A DNA stretch of 64,000 bases from an uncultured bacterium (GTDB lineage: Bacteria; Planctomycetota; UBA8108; UBA1146): positions 1 to 64,000 of the forward strand of contig CAJXMG010000007.1 in NCBI GenBank assembly GCA_913056395.1, given 5' to 3'. A program made the position numbers and the translations under genes. How positions within the stretch are numbered: position 1 is the first letter of the stretch; every line of letters begins with the position of its first letter. Of this stretch, positions 48,606-58,967 are shown in pieces. The notes beneath the pieces are model-generated. The model worked only from the letters and a program-made list of their open reading frames with translations, had not been told where the DNA came from and searched no databases.

Positions 48606-50222
48606 ATGAAGTTTCGCTTGGATTCAATGTTGAGGCCCTCGCCTTTGAGTCTTCTGGGTCTCTTGGCACTGTTTGCCTTCTGTTTGTCGATTCCGCCCAC
48701 TGATTTGTCCGCCTCGTCGAGTACCGCTCTGGATGCAAAGCAGATCAAGAAGCTCAAGAAGGACTACGGAAAAGCAATTCAGGGTCAGCAGAATGATTCT
48801 GCCATCGACGTCATTCGCCAGATCACAGCTTTCGGTACCCCGGATGCCCTCGAGACGGTGTATGATCTGGGTTATCAGAATGGATCAGTTCCTGCGGTCT
48901 ACGATGTGATCTGTGAAGAACTCTCGATGATGACAGGTATCGTCGAGCACATTGCCACCCGATACGACAAAATCGACAGCAAGGGTGATTTCCGCGAGCG
49001 TGTCTACATGACAGACATTCTCGCCTATCCCACCAACAAACGCGGTGAGCTCAATGACCGCAAGGTTTCGTTGGAAAAGCAACTGAAGCGCATCGAAGAA
49101 AATGGCCTGCGCCCCGGAAGTGATCCATCGATCCCCGATCGCCTGAAGCAGGAGATCGATGCCCTCTCCAAGCAGATTGACCGTTTGAAGGGGCAGCAGA
49201 ATGACGAAGCCATCAAGTTGATGGTTCTGTTTCTCGATGACAAATCCCCGTTTGTACAGGGTGCAGCGGTGGAAGCCTTCCGTAAAAGTCAGAGTGCGGT
49301 TTGTGTCGAGCCGCTGATCAATCTTCTTGAAAAACTGCTCAAGAAGCGCAAGGACGTTCTTTACCATCAGGTGAGGGATGCCCTTTGGGAGCTGACGGGG
49401 CAAGATTTTGAGTTGATCGAAGAGTGGTTTGCATGGTGGGAACCGCGCCAAAACACGTTTGATCCTATGGAAGAGACCCACGATGGGAAAACCGGTGTCA
49501 AGCGCAAGCGCAGGGGAGACGATCCGGAGTTTTGGGGCGTTCCCGTCGAGTCCAAGAACATCGTGTTCGTGATCGACACCAGTGGTTCCATGAGATACGT
49601 CCACAAGGACGATATCCCAGGACTTGCCCGCGGAGATGGATCCGATGGAGGACAGAGCAGTGGTGGTGGTCAAATGACCGCCGATCAACAGCGTCTGGCC
49701 CGGTTCTGGACTCGCATGGAGATGGCCAAGCGTGAACTTCGCAAGGTGATCCGCAAGATGTCCAAGGACGCAGCATTCAACTGTGTGCGTTTTGACACCA
49801 ATGTTTCAAAGTTCAAAAAGAAGGCCACCCCCGCTTCCAATGGCAATAAAAAGAGCGCTATCAAATGGGTCGACGGTCTCAAGCACAACGGCAACACCAA
49901 TACCATGGATGCCCTGATTCAGGCGTTCAGTCAGGACGCCAGAACCAACACCATCTTCTTTTTGAGTGATGGACTGCCTTCCGTGGATGGCAAGGTCAAC
50001 GATCCGACCCAACCAATTCTCGACAAGGTTTTCGAGTTGAATCGATTCCGCAAGATCAAGATCCACTGCTTTGGATTTCACCCCTTCACTCAGGGGGGGC
50101 AGCAGATGCCTGGTCTGACTGAAGCGAATACCTGGTTGAAGAAGTTGGCGGAGACGACCGGTGGAACCTACACCGACATGAAAGTGGATCCGAAGATTAC
50201 TCCGGATAACCCGGGAGAGTGA
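48606..50222 (+). CDS. Secreted von Willebrand factor A-domain protein with a HEAT-like region
   Basis: Signal peptide; IVFVIDTSGSM (MIDAS), TNTIFFLSDGLPS; HEAT-like FVQGAAVEAFRKSQSAVCVEPLINLLEKLL. Confidence 0.83.
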   Translation: MKFRLDSMLRPSPLSLLGLLALFAFCLSIPPTDLSASSSTALDAKQIKKLKKDYGKAIQGQQNDSAIDVIRQITAFGTPDALETVYDLGYQNGSVPAVYDVICEELSMMTGIVEHIATRYDKIDSKGDFRERVYMTDILAYPTNKRGELNDRKVSLEKQLKRIEENGLRPGSDPSIPDRLKQEIDALSKQIDRLKGQQNDEAIKLMVLFLDDKSPFVQGAAVEAFRKSQSAVCVEPLINLLEKLLKKRKDVLYHQVRDALWELTGQDFELIEEWFAWWEPRQNTFDPMEETHDGKTGVKRKRRGDDPEFWGVPVESKNIVFVIDTSGSMRYVHKDDIPGLARGDGSDGGQSSGGGQMTADQQRLARFWTRMEMAKRELRKVIRKMSKDAAFNCVRFDTNVSKFKKKATPASNGNKKSAIKWVDGLKHNGNTNTMDALIQAFSQDARTNTIFFLSDGLPSVDGKVNDPTQPILDKVFELNRFRKIKIHCFGFHPFTQGGQQMPGLTEANTWLKKLAETTGGTYTDMKVDPKITPDNPGE

Positions 50223-50246
50223 TTCGCGTTTTTGCCTGAAGCTGTT

Positions 50247-50287
50247 AACACGCCCCTTTGCCGTTTCTCGGCAAAGGGGCGTGTTTT
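50247..50287. terminator. Bidirectional terminator between convergent genes
   Basis: 17-bp perfect stem AACACGCCCCTTTGCCG (50247-50263) / CGGCAAAGGGGCGTGTT (50269-50285) with a 5-nt loop. Confidence 0.93.
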
Positions 50288-51524
50288 ATTGGCGAATGAT
50301 TTGGGTGGCGACCCAATTGGCCCGGTCGAGAATATGAATTCCGGATCCCGTTTCGACCTTCAGTGTGAAGTTCTTCTTCTCCTCCAGGGGGATGGAAAAT
50401 GGTCGAGGGGCATCTTGCCATGAGATGTCATGGGGGCCCCAAACCACATTGCCGTCGACAAGGATGGAAAAGCGGGCGTTTCCGATCTCCGGTTCTTCAT
50501 CTTTGGGCTTTGCGCTGGCATCCATGCCGGCGAATCCATTGAGGGTCATATCTCCAGGCTCTGCCTTGAAGGTCAGCTCTGAGTTGGAGTGCACTCCAAT
50601 ACCCCGATCGAAGGTTCTGGCTCCGATGGTCAGTGGAGAGCCAAGGACATTTCGGTTCCTCTGCCAACTCCACGGGAACCAGCGACCTTCTCCCAATCCT
50701 TCAATTACTTCGATGGGAGTACGGTCTGTCAGGGACACCACCCGGTCATTGGCAAAATTGACCCGCAAGATTCGTCCGATCGGTATGCGAACCTCGATGC
50801 CATTACCAATCTGCAGGCGGGCTTCTTCCGGATCGAGTTGAAGAAGTCGTCCCTTTGGAGTGCTTCCCTCCCGGGTGATCACGTCTATCGACAGCCCACC
50901 TGAGGTCGATTCTCGCGGCTCGTCGTCGAGGGCCACCAATTGAAATGCACGGATCTTTGACCACTCGATATTCAAGAGACCCAGAGATTCATCGTCAAAG
51001 GTGACCTGGTTCATCTCGAGAGATTCGAGAATACCTGTCAGCCTTGCTCCGTCAGCAGTCAGGAGGACGTCGCTGTCAGTGGTGATCTCTCCCAGTTCAG
51101 ACTCTTCGACTCCTGTCGCAAAGTACTTCTCGATCAATTCGAGTGGAAGTTCGAGGACTTGTGTCAGGCTGGGTGAGTTCCAGTAAACCTGGTCACCTCC
51201 GTCCAAGCGCCGCAGATCGAAACGGCCTCTCCAGGAGCCACCGTCGCGCAGTATCAGGTTTGCCGAAGCACTCGATTCAGGCACTTTTCCAGAGAATTCA
51301 ATCTGTACCAGATCCTTCAGGGGGATCTCTGAATCGCCAATACTCAGGGAGGAAGTCTCCGGCCTTATGGAGGAAAGAGAGCCCTGAATCTTGCCCTGCA
51401 GGGTTTGATAGACCACCGGGATCTCCCGGCGGTCAGGTTCCTGCCCAGAGAGAGCCGGCGCCCATGCAAGGAGGCTCAAAATGGCCAACAGGAACAGGGC
51501 GGTCTCCCTGGTTTCCATGGTCAT
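50286..51524 (-). CDS. Secreted NPCBM/NEW2-like domain protein
   Basis: C-term FDRGIGVHSNSELTFKAEPGDMTLNGFAGMDAS...FSILVDGNVVWG; signal peptide after METRETALFLLAIL. Confidence 0.8.
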   Translation of the reverse strand: MTMETRETALFLLAILSLLAWAPALSGQEPDRREIPVVYQTLQGKIQGSLSSIRPETSSLSIGDSEIPLKDLVQIEFSGKVPESSASANLILRDGGSWRGRFDLRRLDGGDQVYWNSPSLTQVLELPLELIEKYFATGVEESELGEITTDSDVLLTADGARLTGILESLEMNQVTFDDESLGLLNIEWSKIRAFQLVALDDEPRESTSGGLSIDVITREGSTPKGRLLQLDPEEARLQIGNGIEVRIPIGRILRVNFANDRVVSLTDRTPIEVIEGLGEGRWFPWSWQRNRNVLGSPLTIGARTFDRGIGVHSNSELTFKAEPGDMTLNGFAGMDASAKPKDEEPEIGNARFSILVDGNVVWGPHDISWQDAPRPFSIPLEEKKNFTLKVETGSGIHILDRANWVATQIIRQ

Positions 51525-51779
51525 CCGGGGTTGAGAAGGCTTTTGGTAATGATCCATCGGCTGCGTCTCCATTCTGCAGTGAGCACTTGCTGATATGTGA
51601 ATCGTTGTCGTCGGGGGCGGCAAGACCTCAGCAAAGATTCGCTTTGCTGATCAGGCGTGCTTCTTGACCGGGGTAAACCTGTCACCTATTCTTCGACATT
51701 GAACACCTTTCTCAAGGTCAGAGTTGACAGGTGTTTTTGACTCAGGGGAAGCCATGTTGATTCTTGTCACCGAAGCGGG

Positions 51780-52688
51780 GTGAAAGAAGTAGGGGGAAAC
51801 TTGTCGAAAAAAGGACAAGGTACTGGGGGTAATACAGGGGGAAAAAGCAGGGTTCGGGTCTCTTCAGAGCCGGAATCAAGTATCCCCAAAGTTCCGGGAC
51901 GTGGAGAATCTTCGCCGGCCTCTACCCGAGAACCTGCAGGTCGCCGGGGGAGATCCAGATCTCGCGTTCAATTGGATCCAGCACCGGTTCAGAGACGTCT
52001 CCCTGAGATTCCGGAAGAAGTATCCTCTTCTCCAGCGACTCGCCAATCTCCACCCAACAAGGGTTGGAACTCGACCTTGGAAGTTCGTTTGTCCACTTTG
52101 GCGGTTTATGCGATCGGATTTGTCGTTCTCCTTTGCCTGGCCTTTGTCGGCGGCAGATCTTCAGTTCCTGACCCTCCTTTGGCTGTGACCAGTGAACCGG
52201 TCCCAATGGACGATCAATGGCCAATTCTGAATCCCGAGCCGTCCCCTCCACCTGGAGTTCGCAATGTTCAAGATAGTGAGGGTGACCCTGTAGAGTTGGA
52301 GATCATAGATCCCGGTTTGCAACCGACGACCGGAGCAACTGAGGGAGAAGAGAATTTTGTTCCCATAGAAATTGACCAAAAATTGTGGGCTGTCATGGTT
52401 GGGCAAAAATTGACCGCAGAGGTTGAGATTGTCGATCAACTTTTGACATATGTGGATTCCGCTCTCACCGAATCTGTTTCCAGAGTTCGGGTACGTGATC
52501 AGCGCGGAATCAAGAGATACGATGTCTATGTTGGCCCCTTTGTTACTAAAGAAGAGGCCCGAAAAGCTTATCAGCAGCTGTTGGGTTTGCGATCGACACT
52601 GGGGGTCCGTTTTGCGGATGTTTACATCACGCAGATGAATTTTTCTCCCGAAGAACTTGAGTCCCTCTCTCCTCCGGTGAAGAAGTGA
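51780..52688 (+). CDS. Single-pass membrane protein with a SPOR-like C-terminal domain (GTG start)
   Basis: TM LAVYAIGFVVLLCLAFVGG; RDQRGIKRYDVYVGPFVTKEEARKAYQQL. Confidence 0.65.
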   Translation: MKEVGGNLSKKGQGTGGNTGGKSRVRVSSEPESSIPKVPGRGESSPASTREPAGRRGRSRSRVQLDPAPVQRRLPEIPEEVSSSPATRQSPPNKGWNSTLEVRLSTLAVYAIGFVVLLCLAFVGGRSSVPDPPLAVTSEPVPMDDQWPILNPEPSPPPGVRNVQDSEGDPVELEIIDPGLQPTTGATEGEENFVPIEIDQKLWAVMVGQKLTAEVEIVDQLLTYVDSALTESVSRVRVRDQRGIKRYDVYVGPFVTKEEARKAYQQLLGLRSTLGVRFADVYITQMNFSPEELESLSPPVKK

Positions 52689-52694
52689 GTCTGT

Positions 52695-53573
52695 ATGGGT
52701 CGGTTTGATCCCCGTTGCTATCCCTGCGCACTACGCCGGGCATTGTGCACCGCAGAAAAAGTCAGCGATGATGCGTGGTTGCAACACAAGGTCCTCGACG
52801 AGGCGATGCGCCATCTTTCCGATGTGGAAACCCATCTTCCTCCTGCTGAGGTCATCGGTGATCTGCTTGGTGCTGTCCACGATGTATTGGGAACGGGAGA
52901 TCCCTGGAAAAAACAGCGAGACTATTGGGTTCAGGAGATGGTGGATGCCTATTCGGACCTGAAAGCCCGGGTGATCGCAGACGATGATCCATTGGGAAGG
53001 GCTTTGTTGATGTCTGCCCGCTCAAATGTCTTCGCCAACGAAATCCAGAGTACTCATTCGATTCGGCAAGATCTTCAGAAACTCGGCCTGAGGGAGTCCG
53101 ATCCGGTGGATCTGGAGTTCAGGCACGATGACCGGTCAGATTTTGAGAAGCGTCTCGAGGGGGCGAAGCGTCTGGTTTTCGTTCATGACACTGCTCCTGA
53201 AGTGGCTACAGACCTGATTCTGATCGACCAGTTACTTCAAAAGAATCCCCAACTCCAGACTCGGCATCTCATTAAGAGATCTCCTCTGGCCCTCCATGAT
53301 ATGGGTGACCTTTTTTCGGAATCAGGGCCTTTACGAGCCTTGGGGGAGGTGATCTCCATCGGTAACAGGCTTGGCTTGTCTGCGGACGAGTGGGAGCCGG
53401 AGGTGGCTGAGGTGATGGAATCGGCTGACCTGATCCTACTGAAAGGGGCGTCTCACCTCCAGACTCTGGAATCAGGGAAGTGGCCCGCATTCGGATTGTT
53501 CCGTGCTAAGTGCCCTGTGACAGCGGCGTCCTATCACTGCTCCATCGGGGATTTGGTTTTTGTCCGTTTTTGA
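52695..53573 (+). CDS. DUF89/ARMT1-like family protein
   Basis: RCYPCALRRAL N-term Cys pair; SARSNVFANEI; FVHDTAPEVATDLILIDQLL; LILLKGASHLQTLE. Confidence 0.78.
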   Translation: MGRFDPRCYPCALRRALCTAEKVSDDAWLQHKVLDEAMRHLSDVETHLPPAEVIGDLLGAVHDVLGTGDPWKKQRDYWVQEMVDAYSDLKARVIADDDPLGRALLMSARSNVFANEIQSTHSIRQDLQKLGLRESDPVDLEFRHDDRSDFEKRLEGAKRLVFVHDTAPEVATDLILIDQLLQKNPQLQTRHLIKRSPLALHDMGDLFSESGPLRALGEVISIGNRLGLSADEWEPEVAEVMESADLILLKGASHLQTLESGKWPAFGLFRAKCPVTAASYHCSIGDLVFVRF

Positions 53574-53668
53574 GGACAGCCCGTCAAAACGCTGAGGTTC
53601 GCTTGGTGGGGCCGCTACTCGCCGTTTTTGTCTTTAATCCGGCCCTGCTTCGTTGACAGGCCCGAATT

Positions 53669-53703
53669 GAGGACTTAATCTTCTTTTGAAAGAAGAAGTC
53701 CTC
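53669..53703. other. Long hairpin between the DUF89-like and SH3-domain genes
   Basis: GAGGACTT / AAGTCCTC with inner CTTCTTT / AAAGAAG and a 3-nt bulge. Confidence 0.7.
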
Positions 53704-53837
53704 ATCCATGCCATCAATCGGCATAACGGGGACTCATTAATGCACCTGAAATATGCAATGGCAGTGGCAAGAAACTGCGATTGCACCCATTTCAGAGCCC
53801 AGTCGTTCAGAGCCCAGTCGTCCGGAGGGGAGGACCA

Positions 53838-55208
53838 ATGCTACAGCAAATCACCGGAATCACCGGATCCAGTGAGTCTCAGCGAGTTGAGTCCTTTTCG
53901 GACATTTGCCACCCGATCCCCAGCAGAAATAATCACAGGCGTTTTTCCCTGTTGCTCGCTGGGCTGCTGGCTCTCTTGACTGGATTCCCGGCCGGCCTTC
54001 TGGCCCAGACCGCTGATCCCGTGCAATCCCAGCCGACCCTTGAGCCCTGGCTGGCCAAGGTGACCGGTAAATCGGTCAATCTTCGTGCGGGAGCTTCAAC
54101 CAATCATTTTGCCTTTTCCCGCCTGACTATGGACGCACCCGTCATCGCCATGGGTGGAAAAGGCGATTGGGTAGAGATCGTTGTTCCATCCGATCAGGCG
54201 ATCTGGATTCATGGTGATTTTGTGGAGGAGGCCGGAGAGGGACGCCTGCGGGTTACGGGAGACCGGGTCCGTTTACGTTGCACTGCCAGCACCAACCACA
54301 CCCCTCTTGGGTTGACCGTCATGGGTCAGATCCTGAAGGCTACCGGCCAGCGTAAGGCCGACTCCAAGGTTGCTGGCAAAGAGTGGGTGGAGGTTTTTGC
54401 TCCGCTCAATGCTCGCGGCTGGATCCATGGTGATTACGTCAAAAGAAGTGATCAGAAGATTGATCCTGCGAGGTTGTCAACCTTGCATGACACTCTGAAA
54501 ACCAAGCCCGGAAGCCCCTCGGGGATTCCTCCTGTTCCCGAGAATAACACCTCGTCCGATGCGAGTGTGAACTCGCCGGAAGACAAGGGCGCTGCCCAGG
54601 CAAAAAATCCGGCAAAAGAAGATCCGGCTACAGAAGATCAAAGTGGGACGATCAAGATTCCCACATTTGAATCGGAAAGGCTCAAGCAACTGTTTGAGCA
54701 GTTCCAGAAGGAAACAGAAAAGCCCCCTGTGAAATGGGACTTCTCTGACATCTTCCGCAAGATTCAAGTCTTCGAGACCACGAGTGAGGATCTCGGGGAG
54801 ATACGTGTGGTCAAGGATCTTGCCAGAACCATTAACGAGCACTTTGTTCCGCTACAGCGGAGACTCATCGAAATAGAACGTCAACAAGAAATAGCCCGGG
54901 CCAAGCGTGAAAAAGAGCAGGCGCGGGAAAAGGAAATTTTACGAAGGACAGGTCACCGCAACACGCCGGGAGATTCGAAATACCAGGCTGTTGGCTGGGT
55001 TGCACCACTGGGGAAACACAGAAAAGTTGAGGCATCACACAAATTGATGAAGGGGAATCAGCTCCTCTTTTACCTCAACGGCAAAGATTTGAATCTGGAT
55101 CAATACGTGAATAAAAGAGTCGGTATCGTCGGAACGATCAAGGAGCAAGACCCGGAATTGGGTGCAAGGCTTCTGGAAGTTCAAAAGATAGAAATTCTCT
55201 CCCGTTAA
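53838..55208 (+). CDS. Secreted protein with two bacterial SH3-like domains
   Basis: Two units: VTGKSVNLRAGASTNHFAFSRL...GDWVEIVVPSDQAIWIHGDFV and VTGDRVRLRCTASTNHTPLGLTVMGQIL...WVEVFAPLNARGWIHGDYV. Confidence 0.8.
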   Translation: MLQQITGITGSSESQRVESFSDICHPIPSRNNHRRFSLLLAGLLALLTGFPAGLLAQTADPVQSQPTLEPWLAKVTGKSVNLRAGASTNHFAFSRLTMDAPVIAMGGKGDWVEIVVPSDQAIWIHGDFVEEAGEGRLRVTGDRVRLRCTASTNHTPLGLTVMGQILKATGQRKADSKVAGKEWVEVFAPLNARGWIHGDYVKRSDQKIDPARLSTLHDTLKTKPGSPSGIPPVPENNTSSDASVNSPEDKGAAQAKNPAKEDPATEDQSGTIKIPTFESERLKQLFEQFQKETEKPPVKWDFSDIFRKIQVFETTSEDLGEIRVVKDLARTINEHFVPLQRRLIEIERQQEIARAKREKEQAREKEILRRTGHRNTPGDSKYQAVGWVAPLGKHRKVEASHKLMKGNQLLFYLNGKDLNLDQYVNKRVGIVGTIKEQDPELGARLLEVQKIEILSR

Positions 55209-55256
55209 GATCTGATTCGCTGTTGTTTCCCTGCAGATCCTTCTGCAGGAGGAATC

Positions 55257-56804
55257 TTGGGTGAATTCGAAAACTACATCGGTCCTCTGCTGATCCTTGT
55301 AGGTCTCATCGTCATTTATATTTTTGGTACACGTCACGCTGCGCGTGTGAAGGCGGAGGGGGAGAAAATTCTCTCCGATGCCCGAACCGAAGCAGAGAGG
55401 GTTCGTACTGAGAGCCGTGAAGAGACCCAAAGTTGGGCTGCCCAGCAACGCGATGAAGTCAAGAAAGAGGTCCGTGAAGCTCGCAAAGAGATCAAGGACT
55501 CTGATCGCGAATTGCGTAAGCGTGAGGACAAGCTGGATCGGAGAATGGACCTTCTTTCAAAGAAGGAGTCGAATCTCGAATCCAAAGAAGGAGATCTTGA
55601 TCAGCGGGCAAGCCGGATTCAGGACCGGGAGTCTGAAGTAGACGATCTGGTTGAGCAGCAACGTGAAAACCTTGAGCGTATTGCCAACATGTCCCGGGAG
55701 GAAGCCCGGGAGAATCTGTTGGAGAGTATGAAGAAAGAGGTCGAGCACGAAGGCGACCAAATGATCCAGCGGATGGTAGAGCGAGTCAAAGATCAGGCTG
55801 AAACGAAGAGCAAAAATATCCTCGCTTCCACCCTTCAGCGAATTTCTTCCACGTATTGCCAGGAGTCTACGGTAACCAGTGTAGAGATCGCCTCTGATGA
55901 CATGAAGGGAAGAATCATCGGTCGTGAAGGCCGGAATATTCGGGCCTTCGAAAAGTCTACCGGGGTAGACGTCATCGTCGATGACAGTCCAGGAGTCATT
56001 ACCCTCTCATGCTTCGATCCGATTCGGCGGGAAATGGGTTCCAGAGCACTGAGCAAGTTGCTTCAGGACGGCAGGATTCACCCGAGTCGCATCGAGGAGA
56101 TCGTTGCAGAGACCAAAAAATCTCTTAATGAGGAGATTCAGAAGGCCGGAGTTCAGGTTTCCTATGATCTGGACCTTCCTGGGATCCACCCCAAACTTGT
56201 GACCTTGTTAGGACGTTTGCGTTATCGCACCTCCTACAGTCAAAATGTTCTTTCCCATTCGGTGGAAGTGGCGAATATTTGCGGCATGGTTGCCGCAGAA
56301 TTCGGACTGGATCAAACCCTCGCCAAAAGATGTGGCTTGTTTCATGATTTGGGCAAGGCGGTCGATCATCAGTTTGAGGGCGGCCATCCCGAGATTGGTG
56401 CGACGATCCTTAAGCGATACGACGAAGCCCCTGAAGTGGTCAACTCTGCAGCCAGCCACCACAATGACGTTCCGCAAGAAAGTATTTATGCAGTCCTCAC
56501 TCAGGTTGCGGACTCCATCTCGGGCAGTCGCCCCGGTGCTCGAGGCGAATCTCTGGATCGATACATCGAGCGTCTTGAGAAACTCGAAGGTCTCGTGAAT
56601 TCCTTCGCCGGTGTATCCAATGCACAGGCGATTCAGGCGGGCCGTGAAGTTCGGGTCTTTGTCAACGCGCACAAGATCAATGATAAAAAGGCAACGCGTC
56701 TGGCTCATGATATCGCCAAAGAGATCGAGGATCAGTTGACCTATCCTGGCGAGATCAAGATCACGCTGATTCGGGAAACCCGGGTAGTCGAATATGCCAG
56801 ATAG
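55257..56804 (+). CDS. rny: Ribonuclease Y (start codon uncertain, non-ATG)
   Basis: N-term TM then long coiled coil; KH motif GRIIGREGRNIRAFEKSTGVDVIVDDSPGVITLSCFDPIRREMG; HD domain HSVEVANICG...GLFHDLGKAVDH. Confidence 0.95.
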   Translation: MGEFENYIGPLLILVGLIVIYIFGTRHAARVKAEGEKILSDARTEAERVRTESREETQSWAAQQRDEVKKEVREARKEIKDSDRELRKREDKLDRRMDLLSKKESNLESKEGDLDQRASRIQDRESEVDDLVEQQRENLERIANMSREEARENLLESMKKEVEHEGDQMIQRMVERVKDQAETKSKNILASTLQRISSTYCQESTVTSVEIASDDMKGRIIGREGRNIRAFEKSTGVDVIVDDSPGVITLSCFDPIRREMGSRALSKLLQDGRIHPSRIEEIVAETKKSLNEEIQKAGVQVSYDLDLPGIHPKLVTLLGRLRYRTSYSQNVLSHSVEVANICGMVAAEFGLDQTLAKRCGLFHDLGKAVDHQFEGGHPEIGATILKRYDEAPEVVNSAASHHNDVPQESIYAVLTQVADSISGSRPGARGESLDRYIERLEKLEGLVNSFAGVSNAQAIQAGREVRVFVNAHKINDKKATRLAHDIAKEIEDQLTYPGEIKITLIRETRVVEYAR

Positions 56805-57633
56805 TGAAGGTGTTTTACGGCTACTATTGATCGGGGACATCGTGGGTCGTCCGGGCCGGCGTGTGGCTCAGGAGTGGTTGCCAGAGTTGCGTGAAAAGTG
56901 GCAACTGGACGCGATCATTGCCAATGCCGAAAACTCTGCTGCCGGTTCAGGGATTACTGAGAAGATCTACGGCGAGCTCAAAAATGCCGGAGTGGACATG
57001 ATGTCTCTGGGGGATCATGCCTGGAAGCGGAAGGATAATCTTTCCGTTTTGGATGACCATCCGGATTGCATTCGTCCCATGAATTACCCCGATTCTTCCG
57101 CAGGCCAGGGGAGTTTTACTTTCGAGGTCGCCTCGGGAATCAAAATTGCATACACAATAGTGCTCGGGCGTGTCTTTATGGATCCGGTCGATTGTCCCTA
57201 TCGGTCTGTGGATCAATGGCTCGATTCGCTCGATGACGATGTATCAATTCGGATTGTTGAGTTCCATGGTGAGGCGACCAGTGAGAAGCAGGCTGCCGGT
57301 TGGCATCTGGACGGTCGTGTGACAGCGGTGGTCGGTTCCCATACTCACGTACAAACTGCTGACGCCAGAGTCTTGCCACAGGGAACGGGCTACATCTCAG
57401 ACCTCGGAATGACCGGGCCCTACGATGGAGTGATTGGCCGAGAGGCGAGTCCGGTTCTGCATAAACTGCTGACCTCCATGCATGCTCCCTTTACGGTGGC
57501 TGAGGCCAATGCCCATCTTTGTGGCGTATTGTTGGAGGTCGATTCGAAGTCCGGACGCTGCCTGTCGATTCATCCCGTCGATTTGCCAGAGGGTGAGATC
57601 GGCCACTTCAGCCATGATTTTGTGCAACGGTAG
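56794..57633 (+). CDS. ymdB: YmdB-family metallophosphoesterase
   Basis: LLIGDIVGRPGRRV; ANAENSAAGSGIT; MSLGDHAWKRKD; VGSHTHVQTADARVLP; overlaps rny. Confidence 0.94.
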   Translation: MPDSEGVLRLLLIGDIVGRPGRRVAQEWLPELREKWQLDAIIANAENSAAGSGITEKIYGELKNAGVDMMSLGDHAWKRKDNLSVLDDHPDCIRPMNYPDSSAGQGSFTFEVASGIKIAYTIVLGRVFMDPVDCPYRSVDQWLDSLDDDVSIRIVEFHGEATSEKQAAGWHLDGRVTAVVGSHTHVQTADARVLPQGTGYISDLGMTGPYDGVIGREASPVLHKLLTSMHAPFTVAEANAHLCGVLLEVDSKSGRCLSIHPVDLPEGEIGHFSHDFVQR

Positions 57634-57715
57634 CTTTCCATCCCCAATATTTCTGCCGATTTTTCTCTCCCATCGCTAAGATGTGGGTTCTACCCATTTG
57701 AGAGAGAGATCATCC

Positions 57716-58174
57716 TTGAGAGTGCTGATCCAGCGTGTTTCTGAGGCCAGTGTGGAAGTTTCCGGTGAAGCGGTCGGCTCTATTGGAAGGGGCCTGCTTG
57801 TGTTCGTCGGATTTGGCAAGAAATCAACAGTTGGAGATATCTCATGGATGGTCGAGAAATTGAATGGGCTGAGGGTTTTTCCCGACTCTGAGGGGCAAAT
57901 GAACCTGAACATTCATGAGGTTTCCGGTGAAGTTCTCGTCGTGAGTCAGTTCACGCTATACGGAAGTTGCCAAAAAGGTCGCCGTCCATCTTTTGAGCCA
58001 GCCATGTCACCGGGAGAAGCAGAAGTCCACTACGATCAATTTGTTCAGCAGTTGAACCAGTCATTCAGTTCAAAGGTCGAGACCGGATTATTCGGGGCAG
58101 ATATGCAGGTGTCTCTGACCAATGATGGCCCCGTCACTTTCTGGCTTGAAAGAGAGTCGGGGGACGATGTCTGA
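57716..58174 (+). CDS. dtd: D-aminoacyl-tRNA deacylase (TTG start)
   Basis: RVLIQRVSEASVEV; VVSQFTLYGSCQKGRRPSFEPAMSP; FGADMQVSLTNDGPVTFWLE. Confidence 0.95.
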   Translation: MRVLIQRVSEASVEVSGEAVGSIGRGLLVFVGFGKKSTVGDISWMVEKLNGLRVFPDSEGQMNLNIHEVSGEVLVVSQFTLYGSCQKGRRPSFEPAMSPGEAEVHYDQFVQQLNQSFSSKVETGLFGADMQVSLTNDGPVTFWLERESGDDV

Positions 58175-58967
58175 GTTTCTCGACTACTACTCCGTTTTGG
58201 GTCTCGACATGGATTGCTCCCATGATCAGATCAAAAAGGCGTTCCGTAAAAAGCTACTAGAAGTTCACCCGGACAAGTCTGCGTTTCCCAGGGACCCAGA
58301 GGAGATGCGCAGGCTTCTCGAGGCGCACGACGTGTTGTCTGATTCAGACAGTCGTCACCGATATGATCAGATGTGGAACATCGTCTTCCGTGAAGAACTT
58401 CTCGATAAAACCCCCCATGTTACTGATAGCGAACGTCCGGCTGCCAGGGCGAGAAGTATTCTTTTCCTGTTGCTGGAACAAAGGCAGCGGGAAGCGGTTC
58501 AGCGATTGGAAGATCTGGGCCCCGGTGCCCGTCTGTTCCTGAAAAAACACCTGACCGATGATGAGTTTGTGGATTCCTGTTTTTTGATTGGCGAATACCA
58601 CGAAGGCATACGTCAAAGGTCACGAGCTCTGGAATGGTACGAAGACCTTTTGCGTACCGAGTCTCGCAGGCAAAACCATCGCCCGTGCTATCCCGAGGCG
58701 GTGGATCGTGCAAAGAAACTGTTGCTCAAAAAGACCAATAAAGTTTCAGATCCCCGTGTCTCCCTTGAGTACTTGCGCAGGGCGGAGCAACTGGGGCTGG
58801 ATCGGCAATCCCGTGGTGAGGTGGCTCGAAAGAGAGCGCGCTGTTATCTGGATATGGGAATGAAGGTCGAGGCTGGCAAGCATTTGACAGAGGCGGTGCG
58901 TATTTCACCAGTGTCCAAAGCTTTGAGGGAATTGATGGCAGAGCTGGATGGTTACTGGGATGAGTGA
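58167..58967 (+). CDS. J-domain protein with a TPR-like C-terminal region
   Basis: DYYSVLGLDMDCSHDQIKKAFRKKLLEVHPDKS...DSRHRYD. Confidence 0.85.
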   Translation: MSEFLDYYSVLGLDMDCSHDQIKKAFRKKLLEVHPDKSAFPRDPEEMRRLLEAHDVLSDSDSRHRYDQMWNIVFREELLDKTPHVTDSERPAARARSILFLLLEQRQREAVQRLEDLGPGARLFLKKHLTDDEFVDSCFLIGEYHEGIRQRSRALEWYEDLLRTESRRQNHRPCYPEAVDRAKKLLLKKTNKVSDPRVSLEYLRRAEQLGLDRQSRGEVARKRARCYLDMGMKVEAGKHLTEAVRISPVSKALRELMAELDGYWDE

